Assembly (NCBI GenBank): GCA_040307715.1
Contig: JAWRJC010000033.1
Location: 1 to 6,050, forward strand
DNA: 6,050 nt
Direction: 5' to 3'
Origin: RUG13615 sp040307715
GTDB taxonomy: Bacteria; Bacillota; Clostridia; Peptostreptococcales; Anaerovoracaceae
The notes beneath the pieces are model-generated. The model did no database searches. It was not told the DNA's origin and worked only from the letters and a program-made list of their open reading frames with translations. Position numbers and translations under genes: made by a program. Shown piece by piece: positions 1-5,479 of this stretch (within the stretch, counting starts at the first letter, position 1; the number at the start of each line of letters is the position of its first letter).

Positions 1-5
1 AAAAA

Positions 6-419
6 GTGATGACCCAGTACCGGCATGTCTGCCGCAGAGCGCTGGCCGCGGGGATCGGCGGGATGGTGCTGACGGCGGTCATTTACGGGCTCCTGGTTTT
101 CTGGAAGGAGAAAGAACTTCTGCGGTGGATCATGGGGCTTGCCGGCATCAGTCTGTTCTTCTTCGGCGGACTCCATGTACTGGCGCTCGTCTACGGCCCT
201 GCCCGGCAGTTCGCGTACGGCAGTCAGATCGACATGGCTCTTCCGGAGAAAGACTACCTTGCGCAGCTGGTGGATCAGAGCTTTGCGGTGCAGCTCGCGG
301 TCATGACCTGCATCGCCGCGGTGATCTTCTATCTGCTCATGATCTATCTGACATACCGGCTGGCAGGCAAACGCAATGTTTTCAAACGCTCTGTATGGGC
401 AGAGCCGGCAAAACGGTGA
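6..419 (+). CDS. Small unrecognised integral membrane protein, start uncertain
   Basis: I do not recognise this 137-residue protein. It has three hydrophobic stretches long enough to span the membrane: about residues 13-33 (after a basic N-terminus with Arg10-Arg11), 41-63 (rich in Phe, Leu and Gly) and 93-117. A more polar stretch lies between the second and third (about 67-92), and the C-terminus is strongly basic (KRNVFKR near 122-128). Both ends are positively charged, which does not fit a simple three-span topology, so one segment may not cross the membrane or the true N-terminus may lie upstream. GTG at 6 and ATG at 9 are both possible starts. The frame is still open at the left edge, so no ribosome binding site can be judged and the gene may be incomplete. 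It ends 16 bases before the DJ-1-family gene and is probably co-transcribed with it. No conserved catalytic motif is visible, and I assign no function. Confidence 0.6.
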   Translation: MMTQYRHVCRRALAAGIGGMVLTAVIYGLLVFWKEKELLRWIMGLAGISLFFFGGLHVLALVYGPARQFAYGSQIDMALPEKDYLAQLVDQSFAVQLAVMTCIAAVIFYLLMIYLTYRLAGKRNVFKRSVWAEPAKR

Positions 420-423
420 AGAA

Positions 424-429
424 AGGAAG
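424..429 (+). promoter_or_regulatory. Ribosome binding site fixing the DJ-1-family start at 436
   Basis: AGGAAG lies six bases before ATG 436 and just after the stop codon of the preceding gene (417-419). It supports 436 as the start over the in-frame ATG at 376, which lies inside the upstream gene and would add 20 residues unlike the family. Confidence 0.7.
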
Positions 430-435
430 ATAAAG

Positions 436-981
436 ATGGTATATGTACATCTCGCAGAAGGATTTGAAGAGATCGAAGCGCTGACCGTTGTGGATCTGCT
501 GCGGCGCGCGGAGATCGATGTGCAGATGGTCTCGGTCGGAGAGAGCAAAATGGTGACCGGCGCGCACGGGATCACCATACAGGCGGATATCCTGCAGGAG
601 GAGGCGGATTACTCGGTCTCCGAAATGCTGGTCCTCCCGGGCGGCATGCCCGGCACGACCAATCTGATGCAGAATGAGACGCTCGGACGGGAGATCCAGA
701 ACTACGTCCAGATCGGACGCTGGGTCGCGGCGATCTGCGCGGCGCCGATGGTCCTCGGCAAGCTTGGTGTCCTTGAAGGAAGACAGGCGACGATCTATCC
801 GGGCATGGAAGTGCACCTCATCGGAGCGACTCCCATCCATGAACAGAAAGTTGTCAAGGACGGCAGGATCATCACCTCGAAAGGCCCCGGGACCGCGATG
901 GACTTCGCGCTGGAACTGGTCGAGGCGATGAAAGGAAAGTCCGCGGCGGATGAATTGAGAGGAGATCTGGTATTTGCTTGA
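436..981 (+). CDS. DJ-1/PfpI superfamily protein (ThiJ/YajL-like)
   Basis: This 181-residue protein covers a complete DJ-1/PfpI fold of normal length. The N-terminal strand and helix read LAEGFEEIEALTVVDLLRRA, with the conserved Glu at residue 14 that hydrogen-bonds the reactive cysteine in this family. VLPGG follows at 66-70. The nucleophile-elbow motif AAICAAP places the reactive Cys at 101, and ITSKGPGTAMDFALELVEAM near 146-165 is the usual C-terminal signature. The family includes cysteine-dependent oxidative-stress proteins, chaperones, and enzymes proposed to act on glyoxals or glycated substrates. Paralogues differ, so the exact activity cannot be read from sequence. It has no signal peptide and is probably cytoplasmic. 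ATG 436 is chosen because it has a good Shine-Dalgarno sequence and matches the family N-terminus. The last 8 bases overlap the PHP gene, which suggests coupled translation. Confidence 0.92.
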   Translation: MVYVHLAEGFEEIEALTVVDLLRRAEIDVQMVSVGESKMVTGAHGITIQADILQEEADYSVSEMLVLPGGMPGTTNLMQNETLGREIQNYVQIGRWVAAICAAPMVLGKLGVLEGRQATIYPGMEVHLIGATPIHEQKVVKDGRIITSKGPGTAMDFALELVEAMKGKSAADELRGDLVFA

Positions 982-1813
982 CTATACGGATTTGACGGGA
1001 AAGATCGCCCGCGGCGAATGGCACTTTGATCTGGCGCATGGCGATTACCATAACCATACATACTATTCGGACGGTCTGTATTCCCCCGATGCTGTTGTAA
1101 AGCGCGCCGTTTCGCTCGGTCTGTCGGAAATCGCCATCACGGATCACGACGGGCTCCGGGGGATCCGGGAAGCGCAGCAGAGCGGTAAGGAGCAGGGGAT
1201 CGCGATCGTCCCCGGCGTTGAACTGTCCACAAGAATGGAAAACAACGTCGGTCTGCATATTCTGGGGTACGGGATCGACATCGATAACCCCGCTCTTAAC
1301 GAGCGGCTGCAGCAGATCCTCGACGCCCGCACGGACAGGAACCGCCGGCTGATCGCCGCGCTGCAGGCGGAGGGGTTTGACATCGCGATGGAAGAGATCT
1401 ACGACCGGCCTGAGCAGACCTACATCGGCAAGCCGAATATCGCCCGCGTTCTGATCCGCAAAGGATACGCGCCGGATATGGAAACGGTCTTCCGCGATAT
1501 CCTTGGCATGCCTTCGATCAAAGCGGTCAAAAAGGAACGTCTTGATCCTGCGGAGGGGATCCGCCTGATCCTGGCGGCAGGCGGCATAGCCGTCTGGGCG
1601 CATCCCGGAAAGACCAAGAAGATCGGGGAGAAGGGCAGCGAGGAGTTCTACGCGAATGTGGAGAAGATCCTCGGGTACCTTGAAGCGGCAGGGCTGGCCG
1701 GTATGGAATGCTACTATCCGAAACACGATCAGGCGATGACGGAGCGATTCCTTGCGATCGCCGCCGCGCACGATCTGCTGGTCACAAAGGGCTCGGATTT
1801 TCACGGTGATTGA
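974..1813 (+). CDS. PHP-domain metal-dependent phosphoesterase (RNase AM / YciV-like)
   Basis: This 279-residue protein carries the full metal-ligand set of the PHP family in order: HNH at 26-28 followed by SDG, TDHD at 56-59, GVELS with Glu83, His95 in HILGY, AHPG with His210, and SDFHGD at 274-279. The insert between His95 and His210 resembles the YciV/TrpH group. Known members of that group hydrolyse nucleoside 3',5'-bisphosphate or degrade RNA 5'-3' (E. coli RNase AM). I infer a cytoplasmic phosphatase or short-RNA exonuclease. The start is TTG 974, with GAGAGGAG about 9 bases upstream. The frame has a stop at 956-958 and no ATG before the first metal motif, so TTG is the only good start. 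The reading frame stops immediately after the last metal motif, where homologues I know continue for more residues. The product therefore looks clipped at its C-terminus, although all metal ligands are present. Confidence 0.87.
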   Translation: MLDYTDLTGKIARGEWHFDLAHGDYHNHTYYSDGLYSPDAVVKRAVSLGLSEIAITDHDGLRGIREAQQSGKEQGIAIVPGVELSTRMENNVGLHILGYGIDIDNPALNERLQQILDARTDRNRRLIAALQAEGFDIAMEEIYDRPEQTYIGKPNIARVLIRKGYAPDMETVFRDILGMPSIKAVKKERLDPAEGIRLILAAGGIAVWAHPGKTKKIGEKGSEEFYANVEKILGYLEAAGLAGMECYYPKHDQAMTERFLAIAAAHDLLVTKGSDFHGD

Positions 1814-1860
1814 GAGCGCCCGGACCGCGGAGGCGGACCGGCATTGCACAGAACGGAAAG

Positions 1861-1892
1861 AGGCGCTTCCTGTTGAAAGGGAGGCGCCTTTT
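1861..1892 (+). terminator. Probable intrinsic terminator after the PHP gene
   Basis: AGGCGCTTCC (1861-1870) pairs with GGAGGCGCCT (1880-1889) in a ten-pair stem with one G-U wobble, and the loop is nine bases. Only four T residues follow (1889-1892, the first also being in the stem), so termination may be partial. It lies 47 bases after the PHP stop and before the cysS promoter, as expected for a transcription-unit boundary. Confidence 0.7.
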
Positions 1893-1901
1893 AGATATAA
1901 T
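1873..1901 (+). promoter_or_regulatory. Near-consensus sigma-A-type promoter for the cysS operon
   Basis: TTGAAA at 1873-1878 and a perfect TATAAT at 1896-1901 are separated by exactly 17 bases. Transcription would start near 1907-1909, leaving a leader of about 100 bases before cysS. The -35 box lies in the loop of the upstream terminator, and the spacer contains that terminator's 3' arm and T-run, so the two signals share the same DNA. This is the best promoter match I saw in the window. Confidence 0.8.
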
Positions 1902-1914
1902 AAAATGTCAGGGA

Positions 1915-1977
1915 ATGTGCCTGTGCACAGGCGCTGTGAGTAAGAAGAAAGAGGAGAACGGATCGCTCTGCCGGTGA
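1915..1977 (+). CDS. Possible Cys-codon-rich leader peptide upstream of cysS
   Basis: This frame runs ATG to TGA for 20 codons in the cysS leader. It begins Met-Cys-Leu-Cys and ends Ser-Leu-Cys-Arg, so it has three Cys codons (all TGC, at residues 2, 4 and 19). The middle is a charged run, KKKEEN. The first two Cys codons lie in the leader's first hairpin. The third lies in the 5' arm of the second hairpin, and the stop codon falls in that hairpin's loop. A ribosome slowed at Cys19 would keep the second hairpin open next to the cysS ribosome binding site. The weak point is initiation: AGGG at 1910-1913 is almost against the ATG, and the predicted transcript begins only about seven bases upstream. 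It may be a chance ORF, since two of the Cys codons come from a palindrome. Confidence 0.25.
   Translation: MCLCTGAVSKKKEENGSLCR
1917..1934 (+). other. First hairpin of the cysS leader RNA
   Basis: GTGCCTG (1917-1923) pairs with CAGGCGC (1928-1934) around a TGCA loop. The core is a perfect 14-base palindrome at 1919-1932. No T-run follows, so it is not a terminator. As DNA the palindrome could also be a protein-binding site just downstream of the transcription start. I infer an RNA or operator role only from position. Confidence 0.45.
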
Positions 1978-1986
1978 GGCGGAGCG
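1964..1986 (+). other. Second hairpin of the cysS leader RNA, next to the ribosome binding site
   Basis: CGCTCTGCC (1964-1972) pairs with GGCGGAGCG (1978-1986) with one G-U wobble and a five-base loop. It ends nine bases before the AGGAG at 1996-2000 that serves cysS. It lacks a T-run, so any effect would be on translation or RNA stability and not on termination. Confidence 0.45.
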
Positions 1987-2006
1987 GATAGATACAGGAG
2001 CAAACC

Positions 2007-3404
2007 ATGAAGATCTACAACACATTGACCAGAAAGAAAGAAGAATTCGTCCCGCAGCAGGAAGGCGTCGTCAACATGTACGTCTGTGGCCCGACGGTCT
2101 ATAACTATTTCCACATCGGCAATGCGCGTCCCTTCGTCGTCTTCGATACGATGCGCAAGTACCTCGAGTACCGCGGCGAAAAAGTCAACTTCGTCCAGAA
2201 CTTCACCGATGTGGATGACAAGATCATCAATAAGGCGAGAGAAGAAGGCGTGACCGCGCCGGAGATCAGCGAGAAGTACATCGAAGAGTATTTCAAGGAT
2301 GCCAAGGCGCTCAACGTGACGCCGGCGACCGTCCATCCGAAAGTCTCCGAGACCATTCCGGATATCATTGCGTTCGTGCAGGACCTGATCGATAAAGGCT
2401 ACGCCTACGTCGTTGACGGAGACGTCTACTACAGCACCCGCAAATTTGCGGACTACGGCAAACTCTCCAAGCAGAATATCGACGATCTCGAGGCGGGTGC
2501 CCGCATCGCGATCGAAGAGAAAAAGAAGGATCCGCTCGACTTCGCGCTCTGGAAGGCGCGCAAGGAAGAGGATGAGATCGCGTGGGAGTCCCCCTGGGGC
2601 ATGGGCCGTCCCGGCTGGCACATCGAGTGCTCCACGATGTCGAGAAAGTTCCTCGGCGAAACGCTTGATCTGCACGCCGGCGGGCAGGATCTGATCTTCC
2701 CGCATCATGAGAACGAGATCGCCCAGTCCGAGGCGCACAACGGCAAACCGTTCGCGAACTACTGGATGCACAACGGCTACATCACGATCGATAACGAGAA
2801 GATGAGCAAGTCCAAGGGTAACTTCTTCACGGTCCGCGACATCCTGCAGCAGTACAGCGGCGAAGTGATCCGTTTCTTCCTGCTCTCCGGTCAGTACCGC
2901 AGCCCGATCAACTTCAGCGCGGATCTGATGGAGCAGGCCAAGAACGGCCTGGCGCGCATGCAGAACGCCAAGGACAATCTGAAGTTCCTCGCGGAGAACG
3001 GCAGAGATGAGATGACGGAAGCCGAAAAAACTTCCATGGATGGATTTGACCAGTACAGACAGAAGTTCATCGACGCGATGGATGATGACCTCAACACAGC
3101 GGACGGCATCTCGGCGGTCTTTGAACTCATCAGCGACATCAACGTAGCATCCAAAGACGGGGCGAGCAAGGAATATGCGAAAGCGGCGCTCGGTATCCTG
3201 ACCGAACTGACCGCTGTCCTCGGTCTGCTGCAGCAGGAGGAGGACGACAGCATCGACGACGAGATCCAGAAGCTTGTCGATGAACGGCAGGAAGCCAGAA
3301 AGAACAAGAACTTCGCCAGAGCGGACGAGATCCGCGACATGCTGAAAGAGCGCGGCATCATCCTCAAGGATACCCCGCAGGGCGTGCAGATCATCAAGGA
3401 ATGA
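2007..3404 (+). CDS. cysS: Cysteinyl-tRNA synthetase
   Basis: This class I aminoacyl-tRNA synthetase charges tRNA-Cys with cysteine in the cytoplasm, using ATP. It is full length at 465 residues. The HIGH-type ATP signature reads HIGN at 36-39 within YVCGPTVYNYFHIGNAR, and the second signature is KMSKS at 265-269. The catalytic zinc ligands that select cysteine are all present: Cys27, Cys208 (HIECSTMS), His233 and Glu237 (FPHHENEIA), each one residue earlier than in E. coli. The C-terminal helical domain ends with the usual NKNFARADEIRDMLKERG segment. ATG 2007 has AGGAG at 1996-2000, six bases upstream. It is the first gene after the promoter at 1873-1901 and probably heads the operon through rlmB. 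I see no T-box, which often controls aminoacyl-tRNA synthetase genes in Bacillota. Confidence 0.98.
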   Translation: MKIYNTLTRKKEEFVPQQEGVVNMYVCGPTVYNYFHIGNARPFVVFDTMRKYLEYRGEKVNFVQNFTDVDDKIINKAREEGVTAPEISEKYIEEYFKDAKALNVTPATVHPKVSETIPDIIAFVQDLIDKGYAYVVDGDVYYSTRKFADYGKLSKQNIDDLEAGARIAIEEKKKDPLDFALWKARKEEDEIAWESPWGMGRPGWHIECSTMSRKFLGETLDLHAGGQDLIFPHHENEIAQSEAHNGKPFANYWMHNGYITIDNEKMSKSKGNFFTVRDILQQYSGEVIRFFLLSGQYRSPINFSADLMEQAKNGLARMQNAKDNLKFLAENGRDEMTEAEKTSMDGFDQYRQKFIDAMDDDLNTADGISAVFELISDINVASKDGASKEYAKAALGILTELTAVLGLLQQEEDDSIDDEIQKLVDERQEARKNKNFARADEIRDMLKERGIILKDTPQGVQIIKE

Positions 3405-3414
3405 CCGCAGAGAT

Positions 3415-3810
3415 ATGACAGACAAAGAGAAACTGTATCACTCCAATACGACCAATCTGGCCTACATCGGCGACGCAGTCTTTGAGGTCTATGTGCGGGA
3501 GCGGCTGCTTAGCGGTCCGTTCGCGACGACAAAGACGCTCCAGCGGGAGGCTGTCCGGTATGTCAGCGCAGCGGCACAGGCGAAGGCGCTCCGGAAGATG
3601 TTCGACACCCTCACGGAGGAGGAACAGCGGCTCGTCAAGCGGGCACGCAACCACCGCAGTGCGACGAAGCCGAAGAATGCGAGCCCGGTCGATTACAAGT
3701 TGGCAACGGCATTCGAGGCGCTGCTGGGGTATCTGCACCTCGCCGGGGAAGAAGAGCGATTCCTCGAATTGGCGGAGACGGCCTGGACGATCCTGTCCGA
3801 AAAGGAGTAA
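3415..3810 (+). CDS. mrnC: Mini-ribonuclease III (23S rRNA maturation)
   Basis: This 131-residue protein is a stand-alone RNase III catalytic domain without a double-stranded-RNA-binding domain, the normal size for MrnC. As a dimer, MrnC trims the 5' and 3' ends of 23S rRNA precursors in Bacillus subtilis. The signature LAYIGDAVFEVYVRERLL gives the catalytic Asp20, and TAFEALLGYLHLAG gives the second metal-binding acid, Glu101. Between them VKRARNHRSATKPKN matches the conserved basic segment of the family. ATG 3415 begins 10 bases after the cysS stop. Its own Shine-Dalgarno sequence is weak: AAGGA at 3396-3400 lies 14 bases away. Translation is therefore probably coupled to cysS. The cysS-mrnC pairing is conserved in Bacillota and strongly supports the call. 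Confidence 0.96.
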   Translation: MTDKEKLYHSNTTNLAYIGDAVFEVYVRERLLSGPFATTKTLQREAVRYVSAAAQAKALRKMFDTLTEEEQRLVKRARNHRSATKPKNASPVDYKLATAFEALLGYLHLAGEEERFLELAETAWTILSEKE

Positions 3811-3847
3811 GCGGCCGGCGCACAGCCGGAGAGAACGGACAAAGAAA

Positions 3848-4069
3848 ATGAGCAACGAGAAGAAGAAAAAGAAAAAGAAAAGGTGGTCCTACAACAGAGG
3901 GCGGGATGCTTTCGTCGACTATGTGGTCACCAACCGGGACTACACCCGCGAGAACATGGAGCGGCAGAAAGAGATGCCCAAGGAATGGCGCAAGTCGGAG
4001 ATCATCATGGTGGTGGTCATCGCGCTGGCGCTCGTCGGGTGCCTCGTCCGTTATGTGATCCTGAAATAA
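3848..4069 (+). CDS. Small lysine-rich single-pass membrane protein, unrecognised
   Basis: I do not recognise this 73-residue protein. It starts with a seven-lysine run (residues 5-11, then Arg12-Trp13). An amphipathic, charged segment follows (about 14-50) with the stretch YNRGRDAFVDYVVTNRDYTREN. One hydrophobic span occupies about 52-67 (IIMVVVIALALVGCLV), and a short RYVILK tail closes it. The basic N-terminus points to a cytoplasmic N-terminal domain anchored by a C-terminal helix. The lysines could touch RNA, ribosomes or acidic lipids, which is inference only. ATG 3848 lies 37 bases after mrnC, and thyA follows after 15 bases, so it belongs to the operon. Its Shine-Dalgarno sequence is poor: GGAGAG at 3828-3833 is 14 bases away. 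The coding case rests on the coherent protein, the snug fit between genes, and GC-rich third positions like its neighbours. Confidence 0.75.
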   Translation: MSNEKKKKKKKRWSYNRGRDAFVDYVVTNRDYTRENMERQKEMPKEWRKSEIIMVVVIALALVGCLVRYVILK

Positions 4070-4070
4070 A

Positions 4071-4076
4071 AAGGAG
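4071..4076 (+). promoter_or_regulatory. Strong ribosome binding site for thyA
   Basis: AAGGAG sits eight bases before ATG 4085, right after the stop of the small membrane-protein gene. It selects 4085 over the nearer ATG at 4080, which is in another frame. Confidence 0.8.
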
Positions 4077-4084
4077 TAAATGCA

Positions 4085-4915
4085 ATGAGTTATGCAGACA
4101 AACTGTTCGTGGATATGTGTACGGACATCATCGAAAACGGCTATTCTTCCGAAGGGCAGAAGGTCCGCCCGGTATGGCCGGACGGGACGCCTGCGCACAC
4201 GATCAAGAAGTTCGGCGTGGTCAACCGCTACGATCTGTCCAAAGAGTTTCCGGCGCTGACGCTGCGCCCGACCGCGATCAAGTCGGCTGTGGACGAGATG
4301 CTCTGGATCTGGCAGAAGAAGTCCAATAATATCAAGGATCTGCACAGCCACATCTGGGACGAATGGGCGGATGAGAACGGTACGATCGGCAAGGCGTACG
4401 GTTATCAGATGAGCCTGAAGTACCGGTTTGCGCAGGGGGAGATGGACCAGGTCGACAACGTCATCTGGCAGCTCAAGAATCAGCCGTATTCCCGGCGGAT
4501 CCTGACGAATATCTTTAACTTTAACGATTTGATGGAGATGGGGCTGGAACCGTGCGCGTACAGCGTGACCTTCAATGTGACCGGCGACCGCCTCAACGCG
4601 ATCCTGCATCAGCGTTCGCAGGATATCCTGGCGGCGAACAACTGGAATGTCGTCCAGTATTCTGTGCTGGTGATGATGCTGGCGCAGGTAACGGGATTCA
4701 AACCCGGCGAACTGGTGCATGTCATCGCGGATGCGCACATCTATGACCGGCATGTGCCGATCATTAAGGAGATGATCGAGCGCCCGCAGTACCCGGCGCC
4801 GACGTTCCGGCTCAACCCGGATATCAAAGACTTCTATGACTTCACGCTCGATGATATCATCGTTGAGAACTATCAGAAAAACCCGCAGATCAAGGATATC
4901 CCGATCGCGATCTAG
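4085..4915 (+). CDS. thyA: Thymidylate synthase, Bacillus ThyA type
   Basis: This enzyme converts dUMP and methylene-tetrahydrofolate to dTMP and dihydrofolate. It has 276 residues, close to the 279 I recall for B. subtilis ThyA, and shares that branch's features: RPVWPDGTPAHT near the start, LLWIWQ-type LWIWQKKSNN at 73-82, and DEWADENGTIGKAYGYQ at 92-108. The nucleophile is Cys157 in LEPCAYS. The paired phosphate-binding arginines are Arg137-Arg138 in PYSRRI, and QRSQD at 176-180 gives the third. Asn188 lies in WNVVQY, and ADAHIYDRH at 215-223 carries the dUMP-binding His and Tyr. The residue after the cysteine is Ala, not the His of E. coli. Non-His residues also occur in the B. subtilis branch, so this is not a defect. 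The product dihydrofolate is the substrate of the next gene, dfrA, which starts 9 bases downstream. Confidence 0.97.
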   Translation: MSYADKLFVDMCTDIIENGYSSEGQKVRPVWPDGTPAHTIKKFGVVNRYDLSKEFPALTLRPTAIKSAVDEMLWIWQKKSNNIKDLHSHIWDEWADENGTIGKAYGYQMSLKYRFAQGEMDQVDNVIWQLKNQPYSRRILTNIFNFNDLMEMGLEPCAYSVTFNVTGDRLNAILHQRSQDILAANNWNVVQYSVLVMMLAQVTGFKPGELVHVIADAHIYDRHVPIIKEMIERPQYPAPTFRLNPDIKDFYDFTLDDIIVENYQKNPQIKDIPIAI

Positions 4916-4920
4916 GAGGT
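4914..4920 (+). promoter_or_regulatory. Perfect Shine-Dalgarno sequence for dfrA, overlapping the thyA stop
   Basis: AGGAGGT begins inside the thyA TAG stop codon (4913-4915) and ends four bases before ATG 4925. The overlap ties termination of thyA to initiation of dfrA and suits matched expression of the two enzymes. Confidence 0.85.
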
Positions 4921-4924
4921 CACT

Positions 4925-5479
4925 ATGTTCGAAGCCATCGTCGCTGCCGACCGCAACTGGGGCATCGGCAAAGGCAACCGGTTGCTTTGCCATCTGCCCG
5001 GCGATCTGCGGTACTTTAAAGAAAAAACCATCGGCAAACGGATCCTGATCGGCCGGAAAACGCTGGATTCGTTTCCCGGCGGCCGGCCGCTTCCCGGACG
5101 GGAAAACATCGTCCTGTCCCGGGATCCTTCGTTTGCCCGCGAGGGCTGCACCCTCTGCCGCAGCATCGAAGAAGCGAGGCGGCTCACCGGCGATGTGATC
5201 GTCTGCGGCGGCGAGAGCGTGTACCGCGCGATGCTGCCCTGGGTCGATACCGTTTACGTGACGAAGATCGACGAAGCGTTCGACGCCGACCGGTACTTCC
5301 CGGACCTGGACGCGGACCCGGCATTCGAGATCGACTGGCAGGCGGAGGAGAGCTGCGAGGAGAACGGGATCCGGTACCGGTTTGTCAGATATAAGAGAGT
5401 GAACAGCAATGGCGAAGACAAAGACTGCAAGGCCGAAGACTGCAAAGCCGAAGACGGCGCCCCGCAGGATGCGGAATAG
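4925..5479 (+). CDS. dfrA: Dihydrofolate reductase with an acidic repeat tail
   Basis: DHFR reduces dihydrofolate to tetrahydrofolate with NADPH and regenerates the cofactor that ThyA oxidises. The core (about residues 1-158) has AIVAADRNWGIGKGN, LPGDLRYFKEKT with the catalytic acid Asp27, the NADPH-binding segment ILIGRKTLDSFPGGRPLPGR at 40-59, VCGGESVY at 93-100, and Thr113 in YVTKID. The position of the nearly universal Trp22 of E. coli DHFR is Cys22 here, within LLCHLP. I recall clostridial DHFRs that also replace this Trp, so it may be a lineage feature. The family is usually about 160 residues. Here a 26-residue tail, rich in Asp and Glu with a repeated DCKAE unit, follows YRFVRYKR. The last 71 bases overlap the start of rlmB in another frame. 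The start is fixed by a perfect Shine-Dalgarno sequence. Confidence 0.95.
   Translation: MFEAIVAADRNWGIGKGNRLLCHLPGDLRYFKEKTIGKRILIGRKTLDSFPGGRPLPGRENIVLSRDPSFAREGCTLCRSIEEARRLTGDVIVCGGESVYRAMLPWVDTVYVTKIDEAFDADRYFPDLDADPAFEIDWQAEESCEENGIRYRFVRYKRVNSNGEDKDCKAEDCKAEDGAPQDAE
5393..5399 (+). promoter_or_regulatory. Candidate ribosome binding site for rlmB inside dfrA
   Basis: AAGAGAG lies nine bases before ATG 5409, within the end of the DHFR core coding sequence. An in-frame stop at 5400-5402 makes 5409 the first ATG of the rlmB frame. The match is purine-rich but moderate. It is better than anything properly spaced before the later in-frame ATGs at 5469 and 5532. Confidence 0.5.

Noticed and set aside
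376..435. Longer start for the DJ-1-family gene at ATG 376
   Set aside because: The extra 20 residues lie within the upstream membrane-protein gene and do not resemble the family. ATG 436 has a well-placed AGGAAG.
1814..2006. T-box riboswitch for cysS
   Set aside because: I looked for the conserved T-box sequence (GGTGGNACCGCG-like) and a terminator/antiterminator pair close to cysS. Neither is present, and the ~100-base leader is short for a T-box.
1908..3425. Long antisense reading frame opposite cysS (505 codons)
   Set aside because: Its codons are exactly in register with cysS codons, so it stays open simply because cysS uses no TTA, CTA or TCA codons. The sense strand encodes a complete, well-known enzyme, and the antisense product shows no recognisable domain.
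3815..3829. Stem CCGGC/GCCGG between mrnC and the small gene as a terminator
   Set aside because: It has only five pairs and no T-run follows, so it is unlikely to stop transcription inside this operon.
4541..4570. ThyA missing the His that follows the catalytic Cys in E. coli
   Set aside because: The B. subtilis ThyA branch also lacks His here (it has another small residue), and all other active-site residues are present. This is a subfamily feature and not a broken enzyme.
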